Below are positions 1 to 7,484 of a stretch of 18,721 bases of DNA, piece after piece. Below the pieces are notes generated by a model. That model was not told the DNA's origin. It made no database searches and was given only the letters and a program-made list of their open reading frames with translations. The stretch is from 0-14-3-00-41-53 sp041500225 (GTDB taxonomy: Bacteria; Nitrospirota; Thermodesulfovibrionia; Thermodesulfovibrionales; SM23-35): the NCBI GenBank assembly GCA_041500225.1, contig JBGQLV010000056.1, positions 1 to 18,721 of the forward strand. The letters are read 5' to 3'. Each line of letters begins with the position of its first letter. Within the stretch, counting starts at the first letter, position 1. The translations under genes and the position numbers were made by a program.

Positions 1-24
1 TAAACTAACAGATTTATAAAAAGC

Positions 25-112
25 GTCATTCCCGTGAATCCGTCTTACGTATTGACGGAGGGAATCCAGTAAATTCAATAGGTTCTGGATTCCGGATCAA
101 GTCCGGAATGAC
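25..112. repeat. Dispersed palindromic intergenic element
   Basis: GTCATTCCCG at 25-34 is mirrored by CGGAATGAC at 104-112, one base short of a perfect inverted pair. Inside are further nested pairs: CCGTC 40-44 with GACGG 54-58, GGAATCCAG 61-69 with CTGGATTCC 85-93, and two copies of TCCGGA near 91-107. The whole can fold into a branched hairpin. Elements of this look (GTCATTCCCG...CGGAATGAC) recur between genes in many bacterial genomes, so this is probably a non-autonomous repeat rather than a control region for the next gene. No second full copy lies in this window. Confidence 0.7.
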
Positions 113-155
113 AAACAACCGACTTTATGGACAGACACTAATTAAGTTGATTTCA

Positions 156-186
156 CCCCACTTTTTAAAGGGGGGCAAGGGGGGAT
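156..186. repeat. C-run/G-run intergenic repeat
   Basis: A CCCC run (156-159), an AT-rich centre, then GGGGGG (170-175), CAA and GGGGGG. The first part can form a short C/G hairpin. The pattern resembles dispersed intergenic repeats built on CCCCCTTTTAAAAGGGGG; a related C-run/G-run stretch is seen at 6571-6600. It lies just before the gene starting at 208, but I see no sign that it regulates it. Confidence 0.45.
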
Positions 187-207
187 TACTAAAATAACGA
201 AGACCGT

Positions 208-948
208 ATGAAGCACTTTAAATGGCAGATTATCTTTGGAATATCTTTAATCGCATTGTCTGCGATTCTCTATAGTTCACAGATTTTTATATTTAAAAGA
301 CCGCATGATACTTTTTTTTACATCTTGCAGGACCTTGCATTTGTCCCTATTTCGGTCTTAATCGTTACATTGATTTTAGACCAGTTGTTGAGAATGCGGG
401 AGAAGCGTGCAATGCTCAAAAAAATGAATATGGTTATTGGAGCCTTTTTTAGTGAAGTTGGAACAGGGCTCCTGAAATCTTTCCTTGATTTTGATGTACA
501 TTATGACGAAACCAGAGAAAATCTTATTATAACTAACGAGTGGTCTGAGCGAGAATTTTCCGCTGTTAAAAAAAGTCTGAAGGTTTATGATTATAAAATC
601 GAAAGCCAGAAGGGTGATTTAGAGGATTTAAAAGGTTTCCTCATAGATAAAAGGGAATTTTTACTTGGTCTTCTGGAAAACCCCAATTTGCTGGAACATG
701 AATCCTTTACAGATCTTCTATGGGCTGTGTTTCATTTGACCGAGGAATTAGCCTGCAGGGCAGATGTAAAACAGTTACCTGTTACTGACTATGCACATCT
801 ATCCGGTGATATAAAAAGGGCGTATGTTTTGCTGATCTCCGAATGGTTAGCTTATATGAAACATCTGAAAGATGTTTATCCTTATCTCTTTTCTCTTGCT
901 GCGAGAACAAATCCTTTTGATCTGAATGCGTCGGTAGAAGTAAAATGA
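208..948 (+). CDS. Unrecognised membrane protein, two N-terminal helices
   Basis: I do not recognise a named family. The 246-residue product has two hydrophobic segments, about residues 7-28 and 40-61. They are followed by a basic stretch (RMREKRAMLKK, 62-72), which by the positive-inside rule puts the remaining ~175 residues in the cytoplasm. This soluble part is charged and appears largely helical, with no cysteine cluster, nucleotide-binding motif or obvious catalytic motif. The start has no convincing Shine-Dalgarno sequence. It is followed by a 146-bp gap and then a thiol-redox gene on the same strand, which does not look co-transcribed. It could be a membrane-anchored regulatory or scaffold protein, but nothing in the sequence fixes a function. 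Confidence 0.75.
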   Translation: MKHFKWQIIFGISLIALSAILYSSQIFIFKRPHDTFFYILQDLAFVPISVLIVTLILDQLLRMREKRAMLKKMNMVIGAFFSEVGTGLLKSFLDFDVHYDETRENLIITNEWSEREFSAVKKSLKVYDYKIESQKGDLEDLKGFLIDKREFLLGLLENPNLLEHESFTDLLWAVFHLTEELACRADVKQLPVTDYAHLSGDIKRAYVLLISEWLAYMKHLKDVYPYLFSLAARTNPFDLNASVEVK

Positions 949-1094
949 AGTAAGACGGCGAGGCTCATTCCTGTTTGTGTATACTTAAAGATAAAGTAAA
1001 ACTTCTTGGGGTATCCCTTTCAGAACCGATGTGATTTCAACGTTATGGAAGCTGTGAGGGATTAAAGGTTTAGATTTGAAATAAACAAGGATTT

Positions 1095-2396
1095 ATGAAT
1101 AAAAGAAGAATTCAAAATAATAAACTCCTGTTGTTCATTTCTTTAGCTGTTTTTTTATTTACAGTAGTAGATATAACAATAATTCATGCAAATAACAATG
1201 TTACGTTATATTTTTTCTGGGGTAAGGGTTGTCCTCACTGTGCTCAGGAAGAAATATTTTTAGATCAGTTAAAAAAGAAGTATCCGCAATTGGAGGTTAA
1301 ATCTTATGAAGTCTGGTACAACAAGGAGAATGCCAAACTTTTTTCACAGATGGCTGAAGCTTATGGAACAAGGCCGGAAGGCGTTCCAACAACATTTATC
1401 GGAGAGTTTAAACCTGTAGTAGGATATCGTAATTATGAAATTACAGGGAAAGTAATTGAAGATAGAGTAAAATTTTGCATTAAGCAGGGATGTACAGATC
1501 CAGTTGAAAAAATAGGCAAAACCTCCGTACAAAAAAAGATACCCGCGCAAGAAGATAAAATAATTACTCTCCCGGTTTTTGGAAAAGTAGATACCTCAAA
1601 AATGACGCTTCCGGTTTTAACAATAATCCTTGCAGGCTTAGACAGCTTCAATCCATGTGCATTTTTTGTTCTTTTTACACTTCTTGGCATTCTATTATAT
1701 GCAAGTTCAAGAAAAAGGATGTTTCTGATAGGAGGGACATTTGTCTTTTTTTCGGGATTTGTTTATTTCCTGTTCATGTCTGCATGGCTGAATATTTTCC
1801 TGCTTATAGGTGAATTTAAAATAATAACTATAATCGCCGGCATAACAGCTTTGATAATTGCCGGAATCAACATTAAAGATTTTTTCTTTTTTAAAAAGGG
1901 GGTTTCTTTAGTTATTCCAGAAAAGGCAAAACCAAAACTATTTGAGCGTATGAGAAATTTGCTGAAAGCGACTTCAATCCAATCAATGATGGTGGGAACG
2001 ATTGTGCTTGCAATAGCAGCAAATAGTTATGAATTGCTCTGCACCATAGGTTTTCCAATGATATTTACAAAAGTTTTAACATCACACAGTCTTCCAAAAT
2101 CTACATATTACCTTTATCTTGTTTTCTATAACGTGATTTATGTAATACCCTTATTATTTATAGTTCTGATGTTTTCGATAACACTCGGAGCTAAAAAACT
2201 GACAGAATGGCAGGGACAGGTCTTAAAGCTTATATCAGGATTAATGATGCTTGGGTTAGGGCTGGTAATATTGATAAGCCCTGCGCTTCTCAGCAATATC
2301 TTTGTGGCTGTCGGGTTATTGGCAATAACATTGGCGTCCGCAGGGATAATAATTTTTATAACGAAAAAGGTTATATACAAGACGAAAAAGAAATAA
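1095..2396 (+). CDS. Thioredoxin-like/CcdA-like membrane thiol-disulfide protein
   Basis: 433 residues combining an exported thioredoxin-fold domain with a membrane electron-transfer domain. Residues 10-31 form a signal anchor. Residues 36-130 look like a thioredoxin/glutaredoxin domain with the active site C46-P-H-C49 and the cis-proline loop V97-P98-T99. A second cysteine pair, C128 and C133, follows. From about 170 there are several membrane segments with NPC (C188) and LCTIGFP (C316), which resemble the paired membrane cysteines of CcdA/DsbD-beta. By analogy it would carry reducing equivalents from the cytoplasm to the extracytoplasmic thioredoxin domain for disulfide reduction or cytochrome c maturation. 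This role comes from the family architecture; the partner is unknown. An AAGG sequence lies just before the ATG. It converges on the phosphate permease with a 28-bp gap. Confidence 0.85.
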   Translation: MNKRRIQNNKLLLFISLAVFLFTVVDITIIHANNNVTLYFFWGKGCPHCAQEEIFLDQLKKKYPQLEVKSYEVWYNKENAKLFSQMAEAYGTRPEGVPTTFIGEFKPVVGYRNYEITGKVIEDRVKFCIKQGCTDPVEKIGKTSVQKKIPAQEDKIITLPVFGKVDTSKMTLPVLTIILAGLDSFNPCAFFVLFTLLGILLYASSRKRMFLIGGTFVFFSGFVYFLFMSAWLNIFLLIGEFKIITIIAGITALIIAGINIKDFFFFKKGVSLVIPEKAKPKLFERMRNLLKATSIQSMMVGTIVLAIAANSYELLCTIGFPMIFTKVLTSHSLPKSTYYLYLVFYNVIYVIPLLFIVLMFSITLGAKKLTEWQGQVLKLISGLMMLGLGLVILISPALLSNIFVAVGLLAITLASAGIIIFITKKVIYKTKKK

Positions 2397-2424
2397 TTAA
2401 AAGCAGTTTCAAATTCTCAAAAAA

Positions 2425-3357
2425 TCAAGAAATCGCTTTCATAATCACAAAACTTATTATAAATGCTAAAGAGGGTGCTAAAATCCAATTTGCCATTATT
2501 TTTTTGATCAGATCAAGCTTTACCGTTTTCATCCCTTTTGACATCCCCACACCACTAATTCCTCCAATTATACAATATGTTGTTGAAATAGGCATTCCGA
2601 GAAAGGTGAAAAACATTACGCACATGCCTGCCCCGAACTGGGCTGCAAACCCCGAATATGGATCCAGGGTGGTTATTCCCTTGCCTATTGTCTCTATGAC
2701 ACGGTGGCTCAGAATAACCGCCCCGAGAAAAACGAAAAGAGATCCTATGAGAGATGCCCGCATTTGTTCTATCAATCCTGAATGAATCACCGGGCCTAAA
2801 ATCGTTGCAAGTTCATTCGCACCGGTATTATAGGCGATTAAGATTCCGCTGAGGAGCAACAGAGACCTTAAAATTCTTTCGATGCGGAACAACGACAGTT
2901 TTGAAATGGTCTTTTCCATTGCTTTGTACAGGAACAGGGCGGAGAAAAAAGCAACCAGAGGAGAGATGATCCACGAAACTATGATCTCCAGGATCGCTGT
3001 AAAATTCACTGCTGCTCCGGAGGCAACCCCGGACCCGACCAAACTCCCGATTATTACCTGATGCGTTGAAATAGGCAATTTCTTCCAGTTGGATATAATG
3101 ATCAAAAGGGCAGCCACCGAAAGAGATATGCCTATTATGGAAAGATTTACCTCAACGAGGTCCTTTCCAACGGTCTTCATCACCTTTTGCCCCTGCACCA
3201 GTATCCCGATAAGGACAAAGCAACCGAATAGAAGCAGCGCCCTTCGTAATTTTATTACTCCGCATCCTATGCATATTCCAAGGGCGTTCGAGGTATCATT
3301 TGAACCTATGCCGAAGGCTATAAGAAGACAGGCTGCAACAGGGATGAGTTCCGTCAT
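2425..3357 (-). CDS. PiT-family inorganic phosphate permease
   Basis: 310 residues, strongly hydrophobic, about ten membrane segments. The family hallmark of two inverted halves is visible. The first half has GSNDTSNALG (18-27) and PISTHQVIIGSLVGSG (95-110); the second half has NTGANELAT (177-185) and a PISTTY...GGISGVG stretch near residue 256. The Asn/Asp pairs in the GxND-type motifs are the expected phosphate/cation-coupling residues. PiT proteins take up phosphate (or metal phosphate) with H+ or Na+. It is the last gene of a minus-strand operon, 33 bp after the DUF47 gene. An in-frame stop shortly upstream fixes the ATG as the first possible start, although no good Shine-Dalgarno precedes it, so coupling to the upstream gene is likely. 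The substrate could also be sulfate, but the DUF47 neighbour favours phosphate. Confidence 0.9.
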   Translation of the reverse strand: MTELIPVAACLLIAFGIGSNDTSNALGICIGCGVIKLRRALLLFGCFVLIGILVQGQKVMKTVGKDLVEVNLSIIGISLSVAALLIIISNWKKLPISTHQVIIGSLVGSGVASGAAVNFTAILEIIVSWIISPLVAFFSALFLYKAMEKTISKLSLFRIERILRSLLLLSGILIAYNTGANELATILGPVIHSGLIEQMRASLIGSLFVFLGAVILSHRVIETIGKGITTLDPYSGFAAQFGAGMCVMFFTFLGMPISTTYCIIGGISGVGMSKGMKTVKLDLIKKIMANWILAPSLAFIISFVIMKAIS

Positions 3358-3390
3358 TGAGCAGAATAATCATTTGGAGACATCATGATA

Positions 3391-4020
3391 TCATCTCATG
3401 CTTAAGTTTATTATATGAAGATAGTCGCTGGCATCTTCAATAACATCACTTATATGGGTAAGATACGATATAAAATCTGAGAGTGTCTTTCCCTCCCAGA
3501 AATCTTTTACCTCTTTGTTTCTCAGTTTACTGATCAGATCGAATTTCATGTCATCAACCTTTTTCTCATAGATCCTGATAGCCAGTGTTTTTTCGCGTAA
3601 ATCTCCCTTATTGAATAAGGTGTCAAAAGCAAGAATGAGCATATCGCACATCTGCTGGTTGATGTCAGAAATTTTAATACAGTCTTCCGTTATATCTTCG
3701 TCCAGTTTCGGTCCCAGGTGTTCGAACTCAAAGGAAGCATCTTTCAGCACGTCAAATGCCTCATCTACTATCTCAACAAACCGGCAGATATTCGTACGGA
3801 GAAAAGGTAAAAAAGCGCCTTCATAGATCATTGAGATTATCTCTCTCCGCACACTGTCACCTTCTCTCTCGAGATCAGCAACACAATACATCTGATCCTT
3901 ATCCCATCCCTGCAAGCCCTTTTTAAAGCATTCTGATGCAGAATAGAGGATTTGTATATGCTTCTTTATATTGTCTATAACCTTCTGCTCTGTGTTGCCC
4001 CCGAAGACCTTTTTAAGCAC
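3391..4020 (-). CDS. DUF47/PhoU-like phosphate transport accessory protein
   Basis: 209 residues, all-helical and cytoplasmic, with a start resembling the DUF47 family (MLKKVFGG). PhoU-like acidic metal-binding motifs of the E/DxxxD type are visible: DLEREGDSVRREI at 49-61 and the EKKVDDMKFD stretch near 152-161, plus VIEDASD near the C-terminus. DUF47 proteins are routinely encoded next to PiT permeases and are thought to control them, much as PhoU controls the Pst system. The start codon is GTG, inside the end of the CBS gene (8-bp overlap), with AGAGGGG four bases before it. The overlap argues for translational coupling and a fixed stoichiometry with the CBS protein. Confidence 0.88.
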   Translation of the reverse strand: MLKKVFGGNTEQKVIDNIKKHIQILYSASECFKKGLQGWDKDQMYCVADLEREGDSVRREIISMIYEGAFLPFLRTNICRFVEIVDEAFDVLKDASFEFEHLGPKLDEDITEDCIKISDINQQMCDMLILAFDTLFNKGDLREKTLAIRIYEKKVDDMKFDLISKLRNKEVKDFWEGKTLSDFISYLTHISDVIEDASDYLHIINLSMR

Positions 4021-4417
4021 CGTGCCCCTCTCTTGCCTTTTTTATTAATTCAGCAGACATAACATCTAATAATGAGACAATCCCGATAATTTCTTTTCCG
4101 TCACATACAAAAACCCTGGTAATATTGAACTTAGTCATCAAACTGACGGCATGCTCTATATCCATACCCTTATCAATGCAGACCAACGGACTTGATGTAA
4201 TTTCTCCAACTTTTGTCTTATTCAAATCGAGGTTCTTTCCGAGTGCTTTATACACAATGTCCCTTACTGTGATAACCCCGCTCACATCTTTTTCATCTTT
4301 GGGTTTTACCAATAAAGACCTAATCCTTTTATCAATCATCCTTTCTATAGCATCAAAGACAGGAGCATCTGCTTCTATGGTTTCTAATTTTTTCGTCATT
4401 ATCTCATCTACTTTCAT
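4013..4417 (-). CDS. Tandem CBS-domain protein
   Basis: 134 residues made almost entirely of two CBS domains, about residues 1-60 and 70-130. Typical features are MTKKLETIEADAPVFDAI at the start, SGVITVRDI closing the first domain and IGIVSLLDV closing the second. CBS pairs bind adenosine nucleotides or related ligands and act as cellular energy or ligand sensors. Being first in an operon with DUF47 and PiT, and overlapping the DUF47 gene, it is a plausible sensor that adjusts phosphate uptake; that is inference from position. The start is well supported by GGAGGTGA five bases before the ATG. A perfect 22-bp palindrome lies about 90 bp upstream and may act as an operator. Confidence 0.88.
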   Translation of the reverse strand: MKVDEIMTKKLETIEADAPVFDAIERMIDKRIRSLLVKPKDEKDVSGVITVRDIVYKALGKNLDLNKTKVGEITSSPLVCIDKGMDIEHAVSLMTKFNITRVFVCDGKEIIGIVSLLDVMSAELIKKAREGHGA

Positions 4418-4508
4418 AGTTCACCTCCATAACAGATTTTCTTTTAAATTACCAAATTTGAAATAAAAATGCATTTAAAACCTTCATAGCCTTGCCATAC
4501 AAAACGAG

Positions 4509-4530
4509 TATACAAATTTAAATTTGTATA
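4509..4530. promoter_or_regulatory. Perfect 22-bp AT-rich palindrome, possible operator
   Basis: Left half TATACAAATTT (4509-4519), right half AAATTTGTATA (4520-4530), with no mismatch and no central gap. It sits between the malic enzyme stop codon (6 bp away) and the start of the CBS/DUF47/PiT operon (91 bp away). There is little G/C in the stem and no T-run tied to it, so it is a poor intrinsic terminator. A dimeric regulator site upstream of the phosphate operon is the more natural reading, but unproven. Confidence 0.45.
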
Positions 4531-4536
4531 TTATTC

Positions 4537-5955
4537 TCAATGCCATCGTTCTCTCCTTGCAACGCCGGTCTTAAAAGCTGCCTCAGAAACAGCAGAGGCA
4601 ACCGCTGAGACAACTTTTCTATCAAATATACTCGGTACTATATAATCCTCACTCAGTTCTTTCTCATCAACCATTGAGGCTATTGCCTTAGCAGCAGCGA
4701 GCTTAATCTCTTCATTAACAGTTCTGGCCCTTGAATCAAGGAGACCCCTGAATAGTCCCGGGAAACAGAGCATGTTATTAATCTGGTTTGGATAATCAGA
4801 CCTGCCTGTCGCAAGGATCCTGACATATGGATATGCATCCTCAGGGGCAATCTCCGGCTCCGGGTTAGCAAGGGCAAAGACAATTGGGTCAGTGGTCATC
4901 CTTTTAATATCATCAACCGTTATAAGATTAGGCGCAGAAACTCCAATAAAAACATCTGCACCATCCATTGCAGCCGATATGCTTCCTTTAATCATTTTCG
5001 GGTTTGTATTTTCTGAAAGCCATGTCTTGATAGGATTCATATGTTTTTTTCTGCCTCTGTAAATTGGGCCTTCCCTATCACAGATAATTATATTTGTTAT
5101 ACCTGCTTCCTTAAGAATCTTACAACAGGCTGTTCCTGCAGCGCCAGCACCTGAGATAGCTATTTTCAGCTTTTTTAGTTGTTTACCCACAATTTTAACT
5201 GCATTGAAAAGGGCAGCGAGGGTTACAACTGCTGTGCCGTGCTGGTCGTCATGAAAGACAGGGATATCAAGTTCTTGTTTGAGCCTCTCCTCTATTTCAA
5301 AACATCTCGGAGAGGAGATGTCCTCGAGATTTATACCCCCAAAGACAGGCGAAATATATTTTATGGTCTTGATTATTTCTTCGGTGTCCTCTGTTGAAAG
5401 ACATATTGGAAAGGCATCAATATTTGCAAACTCCTTAAAGAGCATTGCCTTTCCTTCCATAACCGGCATTGCTGCCTCGGGCCCGATGTCTCCGAGTCCC
5501 AGTACCGCGCTTCCATCTGTTATTATCGCTACTGAATTTCTCTTTATCGTAAACCTGTAAGCCTTCTCTTTATCGTGATGTATTGCCATGCATACACGGG
5601 CGACTCCAGGTGTATAAACCCTTGAAAGGTCGTTCCGGTTTTTTACAGGTACTTTATTATGTATCTCTATCTTCCCGCCGTGATGAAGTAAAAATGTCCT
5701 GTCTGATACATGGATAATCCTGACCCCGTTAATCTTCTTAACAGCATCGACGATATCTTTTTCATGTGCCTCGTCCCGTGCATTAACAGTGATATCTCTC
5801 ACAATCGCGCCCTTCCCGACCCTGACAATATCCACAGCACCAATGTCTCCACCTGTTTCACCAATAGCTGTTGCAATCTTTCCGAACATACCAACCTGAT
5901 TTACTATTTCGAGTCTGAGTGTTATGCTGTAGCTCGGGCTTGGTGTTGTCCTCAT
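4537..5955 (-). CDS. Malic enzyme with N-terminal ACT domain
   Basis: 472 residues. It oxidatively decarboxylates malate to pyruvate with NAD(P)+ and a divalent metal, in the cytoplasm. Residues 9-85 form an ACT-like ligand-binding domain (LRLEIVNQVGMFGKIATAI). The catalytic part follows: Y114 in YTPGVARVC, K169 in MEGKAMLFKE, and metal ligands E211-D212 in NLEDIS and D236-D237 in HDDQHGTA. The Rossmann glycine loop is GAGAAG at 269-274, and a late ALANPEPEIAPEDA motif is typical of short prokaryotic malic enzymes. Bare family members are around 390-430 residues; the ACT extension explains the extra length and suggests allosteric control, perhaps by an amino acid. The ATG is preceded by TATAAT with only six bases between, so the mRNA probably begins at or next to the start codon. 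It is divergent from the nuclease gene. Confidence 0.92.
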   Translation of the reverse strand: MRTTPSPSYSITLRLEIVNQVGMFGKIATAIGETGGDIGAVDIVRVGKGAIVRDITVNARDEAHEKDIVDAVKKINGVRIIHVSDRTFLLHHGGKIEIHNKVPVKNRNDLSRVYTPGVARVCMAIHHDKEKAYRFTIKRNSVAIITDGSAVLGLGDIGPEAAMPVMEGKAMLFKEFANIDAFPICLSTEDTEEIIKTIKYISPVFGGINLEDISSPRCFEIEERLKQELDIPVFHDDQHGTAVVTLAALFNAVKIVGKQLKKLKIAISGAGAAGTACCKILKEAGITNIIICDREGPIYRGRKKHMNPIKTWLSENTNPKMIKGSISAAMDGADVFIGVSAPNLITVDDIKRMTTDPIVFALANPEPEIAPEDAYPYVRILATGRSDYPNQINNMLCFPGLFRGLLDSRARTVNEEIKLAAAKAIASMVDEKELSEDYIVPSIFDRKVVSAVASAVSEAAFKTGVARRERWH

Positions 5956-5961
5956 AGGGTA

Positions 5962-5967
5962 ATTATA
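5962..5967 (-). promoter_or_regulatory. -10 box for malic enzyme, leaderless type
   Basis: On the minus strand TATAAT is followed by exactly six bases and then the ATG at 5955. With the usual 6-8 nt from -10 box to transcription start, the transcript would begin at about the A of the start codon. There is no Shine-Dalgarno sequence. A clear -35 box is not visible. Confidence 0.6.
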
Positions 5968-5970
5968 CAG

Positions 5971-6000
5971 TTAAAAAGCTAAGAGTTAAAAGTTTATAAT
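5971..6000 (+). promoter_or_regulatory. Promoter for secreted nuclease, leaderless type
   Basis: TTAAAA (5971-5976, weak -35), an 18-bp spacer and perfect TATAAT (5995-6000), then six bases to the ATG at 6007. The transcription start should fall on or beside the start codon. AAGGG lies between box and ATG but is only one base from the ATG, too close to serve as a Shine-Dalgarno. This mirrors the malic enzyme promoter on the other strand of the same 51-bp gap. Confidence 0.6.
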
Positions 6001-6006
6001 AAGGGC

Positions 6007-6564
6007 ATGAGCAGAAAGACAGTAAAACTCATCTCTGTAATATTCTTTATGTTAACCGCAATTTTCTATTTACTGCACGAAAAACATTCATTTCCAGTAC
6101 AGCAAAAAACTTCCGCATTTGTCCCTGTCGTAGCAGTCCATGACGGTGATACTGTCAGTGTAATCATCAATAATACTAAAGAAAAGATAAGACTCATAGG
6201 CATAGATGCACCTGAAATAGCACAGAAACCATGGGGGGAGAAAGCAAAGAAATACCTTGAGGCACTTTTGAGCTCTTCAGAATGGAACGTAAAACTGGAA
6301 TTTGATGTTGATAAACGGGATAAATATGGCCGCCTGCTTGCGTATATATGGACAACTGATGGAAAGCTTATCAACCTTTTGATGGTAAAGAGCGGATATG
6401 CAATGCTTTTTACTTTTCCGCCAAATGTAAAATATGTCACTGAGTTAAAGGTTGCACAGAGAGAGGCAAGAGACAGGGGACTTGGGATATGGGCTGATCC
6501 GTCAGTTGACGGAGGGCTCAAAGAAAGGCCGGGGGATTACAGAAGAAAACACCCGAGGATATAA
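6007..6564 (+). CDS. Exported thermonuclease-like (SNase-fold) nuclease
   Basis: 185 residues. Residues 5-23 form a signal peptide or signal anchor, so the enzyme works outside the cytoplasmic membrane. The staphylococcal nuclease-like OB-fold domain spans about 38-165. Its motifs are intact: HDGDTV (45-50), R62-LIGIDAPE (62-70) with D67 and E70, and the second catalytic arginine R109 in DKYGRLLAY, followed by the usual GYAMLF and RGLGIW elements. Such enzymes cleave single- and double-stranded DNA and RNA in a Ca2+-dependent way. The ATG is the first in frame and starts directly at the hydrophobic segment. The likely role is nutrient scavenging or DNA turnover in the envelope; nothing in the neighbours narrows this down. 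Confidence 0.9.
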   Translation: MSRKTVKLISVIFFMLTAIFYLLHEKHSFPVQQKTSAFVPVVAVHDGDTVSVIINNTKEKIRLIGIDAPEIAQKPWGEKAKKYLEALLSSSEWNVKLEFDVDKRDKYGRLLAYIWTTDGKLINLLMVKSGYAMLFTFPPNVKYVTELKVAQREARDRGLGIWADPSVDGGLKERPGDYRRKHPRI

Positions 6565-6570
6565 TAGTCC

Positions 6571-6600
6571 ACCCCCTATATCCCCCGTTGCTAAGAGGGG
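6571..6600. repeat. C-run/G-run stretch between convergent genes
   Basis: CCCCC, TATAT, CCCCC, an 11-base spacer, then GGGG. The second C-run and the G-run could pair in a short hairpin, which would suit the gap between the convergent nuclease and LOG genes. No clean T-run follows. It resembles the repeat at 156-186 in opposite orientation. Confidence 0.35.
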
Positions 6601-7266
6601 TTATTTCCCATCGCATTCAGGCATTTCAATTTCAAAAACTCTTTTGTGTTCCCTGAGGATTTGACATACCTCATCAACCTCATCTACAAGTGAAATTAAT
6701 CCTAAATCCTCAGGTGCTATAGTATGATTCAGGATAAGGGTTGACTTGAACCAGTCTATTAGACCTTTCCAATAGTCTTTACCAAAAAGTATTATCGGAA
6801 ATATACCAATCTTTTTTGTCTGTGAGAGTGTGAGCGCCTCGAACAATTCATCCATGGTACCAAAGCCTCCGGGAAATATGATAAATGCTATAGCATATTT
6901 GACAAACATGAGTTTTCTTACAAAAAAATATCTAAAGGAAAGAGATATATCTTGATACTTATTGGCACGCTGCTCTTCAGATATCTCGATATTAAGACCA
7001 ATAGATTTGCTTTTCCCTTGATGAGCTCCTTTATTTACCCCCTCCATGATACCTGGTCCGCCACCGGTAATAACGGTAAATCCTCCATCAGAGAGTTTCT
7101 TGCCAAGCTCAACAGCCTTTTCGTAGTAATAGGAACCTGGTTTCATCCGTGAACTGCCAAAGACGGTAACAGCAGGTCCAATCTCGTTGAGGGTTTCAAA
7201 GCCCTCCACGAGTTCTGACTGGATTCTGAAAACCCTCCATGTTTCTGAATGCTTTAAATCCTCCAT
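6601..7266 (-). CDS. LOG-family (TIGR00730-like) Rossmann-fold protein
   Basis: 221 residues. It has the two signatures of the LOG/lysine decarboxylase-like family: TGGGPGIMEG near residues 67-76 and PGGFGTMDE at 132-140. FGSSR at 36-40 contributes to the nucleotide-binding fold. Plant and actinobacterial members are cytokinin riboside 5'-monophosphate phosphoribohydrolases, which cleave a nucleotide N-glycosidic bond. In most bacteria the substrate is unknown; the old label 'lysine decarboxylase' is misleading. Cytoplasmic. AAGGAG about ten bases before the ATG supports the start. It stands alone, convergent with the nuclease gene. Confidence 0.88.
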   Translation of the reverse strand: MEDLKHSETWRVFRIQSELVEGFETLNEIGPAVTVFGSSRMKPGSYYYEKAVELGKKLSDGGFTVITGGGPGIMEGVNKGAHQGKSKSIGLNIEISEEQRANKYQDISLSFRYFFVRKLMFVKYAIAFIIFPGGFGTMDELFEALTLSQTKKIGIFPIILFGKDYWKGLIDWFKSTLILNHTIAPEDLGLISLVDEVDEVCQILREHKRVFEIEMPECDGK

Positions 7267-7452
7267 TTATTGAATTCTCCTTTTTATTTATAATTTTAAA
7301 AGAAACATTAACAAAAAATCATCATCATAATATTCTGCATGACGAAGCTAACGCTTTTTGGATTGTCGGCAGTCTCTTGGTTATATTACAGATGTTGTAA
7401 GGGTTATCACAGGGGGGACGCAATTCGTTGGTGGCCGATAAAAGCAGGATTC

Positions 7453-7461
7453 TGTTATAAT
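7453..7461 (+). promoter_or_regulatory. Extended -10 promoter for HEAT-repeat gene
   Basis: TGTTATAAT is an extended -10 box (TG at 7453-7454, perfect TATAAT at 7456-7461). Transcription would start near 7468, leaving room for AAGGG (7476-7480) before the ATG at 7485. The -35 region has no good match at normal spacing. Confidence 0.5.
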
Positions 7462-7484
7462 AAACAAAGTCTATGAAGGGTCAG

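Noticed and set aside
2207..2785. 192-codon plus-strand ORF overlapping the end of the thiol-redox gene and antisense to the phosphate permease
   Set aside because: It has no family resemblance, and both real genes in this region match known families in other frames.
6558..6565. TATAAT at the end of the nuclease gene
   Set aside because: It encodes the last codon and stop, and no gene starts downstream on that strand.
7267..7452. Possible RNA element in the LOG/HEAT gap
   Set aside because: No stable hairpin, tRNA-like fold or riboswitch pattern could be made out by eye.
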